Positions 61,388 to 64,000 of a DNA stretch of 64,000 nucleotides are shown piece after piece. This DNA is from Micromonospora kangleipakensis. Lineage in GTDB: Bacteria; Actinomycetota; Actinomycetes; Mycobacteriales; Micromonosporaceae. The stretch spans positions 4,836,001 through 4,900,000 of the forward strand of contig NZ_SHLD01000001.1 of the NCBI RefSeq assembly GCF_004217615.1. The letters run 5' to 3'. The notes beneath the pieces are model-generated. The model had not been told where the DNA came from. It did not search any database and saw only the letters and a list, made by a program, of their open reading frames with translations. The number at the start of each line of letters is the position of its first letter. Positions within the stretch are counted from its first letter, which is position 1. The translations under genes and the position numbers were made by a program.

Positions 61388-62593
61388 TCATAGGAGCTGC
61401 GCGGCCCGCGACTCCAGATAGCGCTGCTCGGGCCGGCTGAGCGTGAGCCGCGCCGCCAGCCGGTAATGCTCCTGCGCCCCGGCCCGGTCGCCGGCCAGCT
61501 CCAGCAGATGGGCCCGCACCGCCGCGGTCCGGTGGTGCCGGGCCAGCACCGGATCCTCGGCGATCTGGTCCAGAGCGGCGAGCCCGGCTTCCGGGCCGTC
61601 GACCATGGCACGCGCCACGATCCGGTTCAGCGTGACCATCGGGCTCGGGGCGAGTGCGTGCAGCATCCCGTACAGGGCGAGGATCTGCGGCCAATCGGTG
61701 TCCTCGGCGCGCGCTGCCTCGTCGTGCACCGCCGCGATCGCGGCCTGCAGCTGGAACGGGCCGATCGGGGCCCGCGCCAGCGTGTGGGTGATGATCGCGA
61801 CGCCTTCGGCGATCGCGGCCGCGTCCCAGCGGCGCCGGTCCTGCTCGGCGAGTGGGACCAGGGTGCCGTCCGGGCCGGTACGCGAGGGCCGGCGCGCGTC
61901 GGTGAGCAGCATCAACGCGAGCAGCCCGGCCACCTCGCCGTCGTCCGGCAGGCGCCGGTGCAGCTGCCGGGTCAGCCGGATCGCCTCCCGGGTCAGCTCC
62001 ACCCGGTTCAAGGCGTCGCCGGAGCTGGCCGTGTAGCCCTCGTTGAAGATCAGGTAGAGCACGTGGCAGACCGCGGTGAGACGCTCGCCGAGCTCGCCCG
62101 GCGCGGGCATCTCGAACCGGGTGCCGGTGTCGCGGATCCGCTGCTTGGCCCGGCTGATCCGTTGGCTCACGGTGGCCTCTGGCAGCAGCAGCGCCCGGGC
62201 GATCTCCGCGGTGGTGAGCCCGCCGACCGCCCGCAGGGTGAGCGTGACCTGCGCCGGCACGCTCAGCGCGGGATGGCAGCATAGCAGCAGCAACGCCAGC
62301 TCGTCGTCGCCACGGACCTGCGGCGCGGGCTCGTGCCGGACCGCCTCCTCGCGGCGCCGGCGGGCCGTCTCGTTGCGCAGCAGGTCCACCCGCCGGCGGC
62401 TCGCCACGGTGATCAGCCAGTTCCGCGGCTGCTCCGGGACGCCGGTCTCCGGCCAATGCCGGGCGGCCGCGACCAGCGCCTCCTGCACCGCGTCCTCACA
62501 GGCCTCGAAGTCGCCGTAGCGGCGCACCACGGCGGCCAGCACCTGCGGCGCGCATTCGCGCAGCAGGTCCGGCAGCCCGGTCACTGCTCCCAT
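61388..62593 (-). CDS. ECF42-type RNA polymerase sigma factor
   Basis: 401 aa (ATG 62593; GTG 62584, overlapping the upstream stop as GTGA, is an equally good start). Region 2: VRRYGDFEACEDAVQEALVA; region 4: TLRAVGGLTTAEIARALLLP, EATVSQRISRAKQRIRD. A long C-terminal TPR-like extension (~170-400, VLYLIFNEGYTASSGD, ILALYGMLHALAPSPMVTLN) is diagnostic of ECF42, in which the extension, not an anti-sigma, controls activity. It is encoded with a DGPF protein, as in the group generally. Confidence 0.92.
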   Translation of the reverse strand: MGAVTGLPDLLRECAPQVLAAVVRRYGDFEACEDAVQEALVAAARHWPETGVPEQPRNWLITVASRRRVDLLRNETARRRREEAVRHEPAPQVRGDDELALLLLCCHPALSVPAQVTLTLRAVGGLTTAEIARALLLPEATVSQRISRAKQRIRDTGTRFEMPAPGELGERLTAVCHVLYLIFNEGYTASSGDALNRVELTREAIRLTRQLHRRLPDDGEVAGLLALMLLTDARRPSRTGPDGTLVPLAEQDRRRWDAAAIAEGVAIITHTLARAPIGPFQLQAAIAAVHDEAARAEDTDWPQILALYGMLHALAPSPMVTLNRIVARAMVDGPEAGLAALDQIAEDPVLARHHRTAAVRAHLLELAGDRAGAQEHYRLAARLTLSRPEQRYLESRAAQLL

Positions 62594-62952
62594 GTGCTCA
62601 TATCGAGGATCGGGCGTACCTCGACCCGGGTATACGCGGCGTCCGGCGCCTTCGCGGCCCAGGCGACCGCCTCGTCGAGATCCGCGACGTCGATCAGGTA
62701 GAAGCCGGCCAGATGCTCCTTGACCTCGGCGTACGGGCCGTCGGAGGTGATCGTCCTACCGTCACGCACCGAGACTTGGGTGGCCAGGGCGGGATCGCCC
62801 AGCCCTTCGCTGACCACCAGCACGCCAGCCTCGCGCATCTCCTCGGTCAGCCGCAGGTGACCGACGCCGAAATCGGTCCGCTGCTGATCGGTCAGCGTCT
62901 CCCAGACGGCCAGCGACTGCGGGTTCGACTGGATCAGGATCAGGTATTTCAC
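62581..62952 (-). CDS. DGPF/YciI-family protein, ECF42 partner
   Basis: 123 aa from GTG 62952 (AAGGAGAG upstream). The DGPF signature appears as ITSDGPYAEVKEHLAGFYLI; the N-terminus MKYLILIQSNPQSLAVWETL and the C-terminal ARG-type VEVRPILDM are typical. The family is invariably linked to ECF42 sigma factors; its biochemical role is unknown. It overlaps the sigma-factor start. Its promoter is half of the palindrome at 62964-63026. Confidence 0.92.
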   Translation of the reverse strand: MKYLILIQSNPQSLAVWETLTDQQRTDFGVGHLRLTEEMREAGVLVVSEGLGDPALATQVSVRDGRTITSDGPYAEVKEHLAGFYLIDVADLDEAVAWAAKAPDAAYTRVEVRPILDMSTWEQ

Positions 62953-62963
62953 GGCTTCTCTCC

Positions 62964-63026
62964 TTCTCTCTTGCCCAGGATGTCGAAACCGGCCGGCCCG
63001 GCTTCGACATCCTGGGCAAGAGAGAA
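62964..63026. promoter_or_regulatory. Palindromic bidirectional ECF42-type promoter
   Basis: Two 24-bp arms (TTCTCTCTTGCCCAGGATGT-CGAA at 62964-62987 and its exact complement at 63003-63026) flank a 15-bp GC-rich centre. Each arm contains TGTCGA. Read from either side: TGTCGA, 17 bp, TCGACA, matching the ECF42 promoter type (TGTCGA at -35, CGA/TC at -10). Start codons lie 28 and 31 bp beyond the -10 elements. One site thus serves the DGPF-sigma operon and the SnoaL-like gene. Confidence 0.7.
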
Positions 63027-63040
63027 AGGTAGGAACTGTC

Positions 63041-63469
63041 ATGGACAAGATCCGGGAAGCCATCGAGGGCAAGGCCTCGCTGCTGCAGCAAGGTGACGCC
63101 AAGGCCATCATGTCGTACTACGCGCCCAGCTTCGTCGAGTACACCCTCGCCCCGCCGCTGCGCCAGCCCGGCGACGGCCGGAACCCGGCCGGGCTGGAGG
63201 CCTGGATGGCCACCTTCGAGGCGCCGCCGCGCCGCGAGGTCACCCAGCTGGAGATCACCACGGACGGCGACGTGGCGTTCGCGACCAGCCTCGACTGCCT
63301 GACCGCCGTGCCGCGCGGCTCGACCGAGCCCTTCAGCCTGTGGTTCCGGGTGACGCTGGGCCTGCGCCGCATCGACGGGCGCTGGCTGGTGACGCACGAG
63401 CACGAGTCGGTGCCGTTCGAGATGGACGGCTCGTTCCGCGCCTCGACCGGGCTGACCCCCACCGACTGA
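63041..63469 (+). CDS. SnoaL-like / DUF4440 domain protein
   Basis: 142 aa, AAAGGTAGG before the ATG. NTF2-like fold: helix IREAIEGKASLLQQGDAKAI, SYYAPSFVEYTLAPPL, then strands ITTDGDVAFATSLDCLTAVP and RRIDGRWLVTHEHESVPFEM. The GRWLVTHEHxSVPF end is typical of small actinomycete SnoaL-like proteins. It shares the palindromic promoter with the ECF42 operon and is probably a sigma target. Confidence 0.9.
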   Translation: MDKIREAIEGKASLLQQGDAKAIMSYYAPSFVEYTLAPPLRQPGDGRNPAGLEAWMATFEAPPRREVTQLEITTDGDVAFATSLDCLTAVPRGSTEPFSLWFRVTLGLRRIDGRWLVTHEHESVPFEMDGSFRASTGLTPTD

Positions 63470-63474
63470 GGTGA

Positions 63475-64000
63475 TCAGGAGCGCTGGGCCCGCCGCCGAC
63501 GCGGCCACCGTCCGCGCCCAGGTCGCGATCCTGGACACACTGCAATCCCAGATCAAGGCAATGGAACAGCAGGTCGAGGCGCATTTTGGGCAGCACCCGG
63601 ACGCTGAGATCTACCTCAGCCAGCCCGGCCTGGGCCGCATCCTCGGCGCCCGGGTGCTTGCCGAATTCGGCGACGACACCACCCGCTACACCGACGCCAA
63701 AGCCCGCCGCAACTACGCCGGAACCAGCCCGATCACCCGCCAGTCCGGGAAGAAAAAGATCGTCCTGGCCCGCTACGTGCACAACGACCGGCTCATCGAC
63801 GCCCTCGGCCGACAGGCCTTCGCCGCCCTGACCGGCTCCCCCGGCGCCCGCGCCTACTACGACCGCCAACGCAACCGCGGCCTCGGCCACCACGCCGCAC
63901 TACGCCAACTCGGCAACCGCCTCGTCGGCATCCTCCACGGCTGCCTCAAAACCGGCACCGCCTACGACGAAACCACCGCCTGGCAACACCGCGAACAGTA
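63475..64000 (+). pseudogene. IS110-family transposase C-terminal part, runs off window
   Basis: In plus, from ~63477: ATVRAQVAILDTLQSQIKAM, EQQVEAHFGQHPDAEIYLSQ, PGLGRILGARVLAEFGDD (transposase_20 helix-hairpin-helix), RRNYAGTSPITRQSGKKKIV, NRLVGILHGCLKTGTAYDE. The N-terminal DEDD catalytic domain is missing to the left, so this is a fragment or rearranged copy; the end lies beyond the window. Confidence 0.85.

Noticed and set aside
61320..62456. Minus-strand frame of 378 codons in a different phase from the sigma factor
   Set aside because: The sigma-factor frame (61388-62593) contains regions 2 and 4 and the ECF42 extension; the other phase is Arg/Pro/Ala-rich noise.

Overview
The window is high-GC actinomycete DNA. 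The mobile-element types, the XRE-TPR regulator with small WPCPTR-motif proteins, the conjugative-element gene fragments and the tRNA-Val-derived attachment sites suggest Micromonosporaceae (Micromonospora-like), but I cannot assign a species. There are no rRNA genes, no complete tRNA genes and no CRISPR array. The composition is that of an accessory region: intact metabolic and regulatory genes sit between layers of insertion sequences, IS relics and broken genes.

Layout. 1-9884 (minus): N-terminal 3,294 residues of a giant secreted RTX (Ca-binding repeat) protein that runs off the left edge; its frame is open throughout. 10.1-13.8 kb: IS6-type and integrase/attachment-site relics, a four-gene operon of very small overlapping genes, an XRE-TPR regulator and a hypothetical gene. 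13.85-17.6 kb: an IS5-family element split by an IS3-family element, then a second, frameshifted IS3-family element. 17.6-19.9 kb: a flippase-like membrane protein and a poly-gamma-glutamate hydrolase-like gene. 20.1-23.0 kb: an intact IS256-type transposase gene and several IS relics. 23.0-25.7 kb: an extracytosolic flavinylation operon (ferric-reductase-like protein, FMN-binding protein, ApbE). 26.0-30.9 kb: IS relics around a truncated DUF21 gene, corA and a frameshifted conjugative-element gene. 31.1-33.4 kb: a polytopic membrane protein with alpha/beta-hydrolase motifs. Two 45-bp copies of a tRNA-Val(CAC) 3' end (10778, 34033), each preceded by the same integrase-tail-like sequence, bracket about 23 kb and look like the borders of decayed integrative elements.

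34.3-42.1 kb: an alpha/beta hydrolase, a TMEM175-type channel, a TnpB element, an intact IS630, a gene with an in-frame amber stop, an IS256-type element with a clean 8-bp target duplication, and a TolB-like secreted protein whose last codons were replaced by that IS. 42.2-47.5 kb: a signalling cluster with two HisKA_3-type histidine kinases, a TRAP-type binding lipoprotein and a NarL-type response regulator. One kinase keeps its phospho-acceptor His but has lost its ATP-binding motifs; the other keeps its ATP-binding motifs but has lost the His. They look like two halves of one heteromeric sensor. I consider this the most interesting system in the window.

47.6-57.4 kb: an IS5-type (DDE_4) transposase, a frameshifted DUF4157-DUF2380 toxin-like gene, a TetR/FMN-reductase divergon, a flavin-dependent monooxygenase, a TetR gene joined to a thioredoxin remnant, a Rieske gene cut by an integrase remnant, and an intact plus a broken ltrA-like gene. 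57.9-61.2 kb: a LysR gene divergent from a translationally coupled SDR-MFS pair. 61.4-63.5 kb: an ECF42-type sigma factor with its DGPF/YciI partner, divergent from a SnoaL-like gene. The two share a 24-bp-arm perfect palindrome that reads as the same ECF42-type promoter in both directions. The window ends inside an IS110-family transposase.
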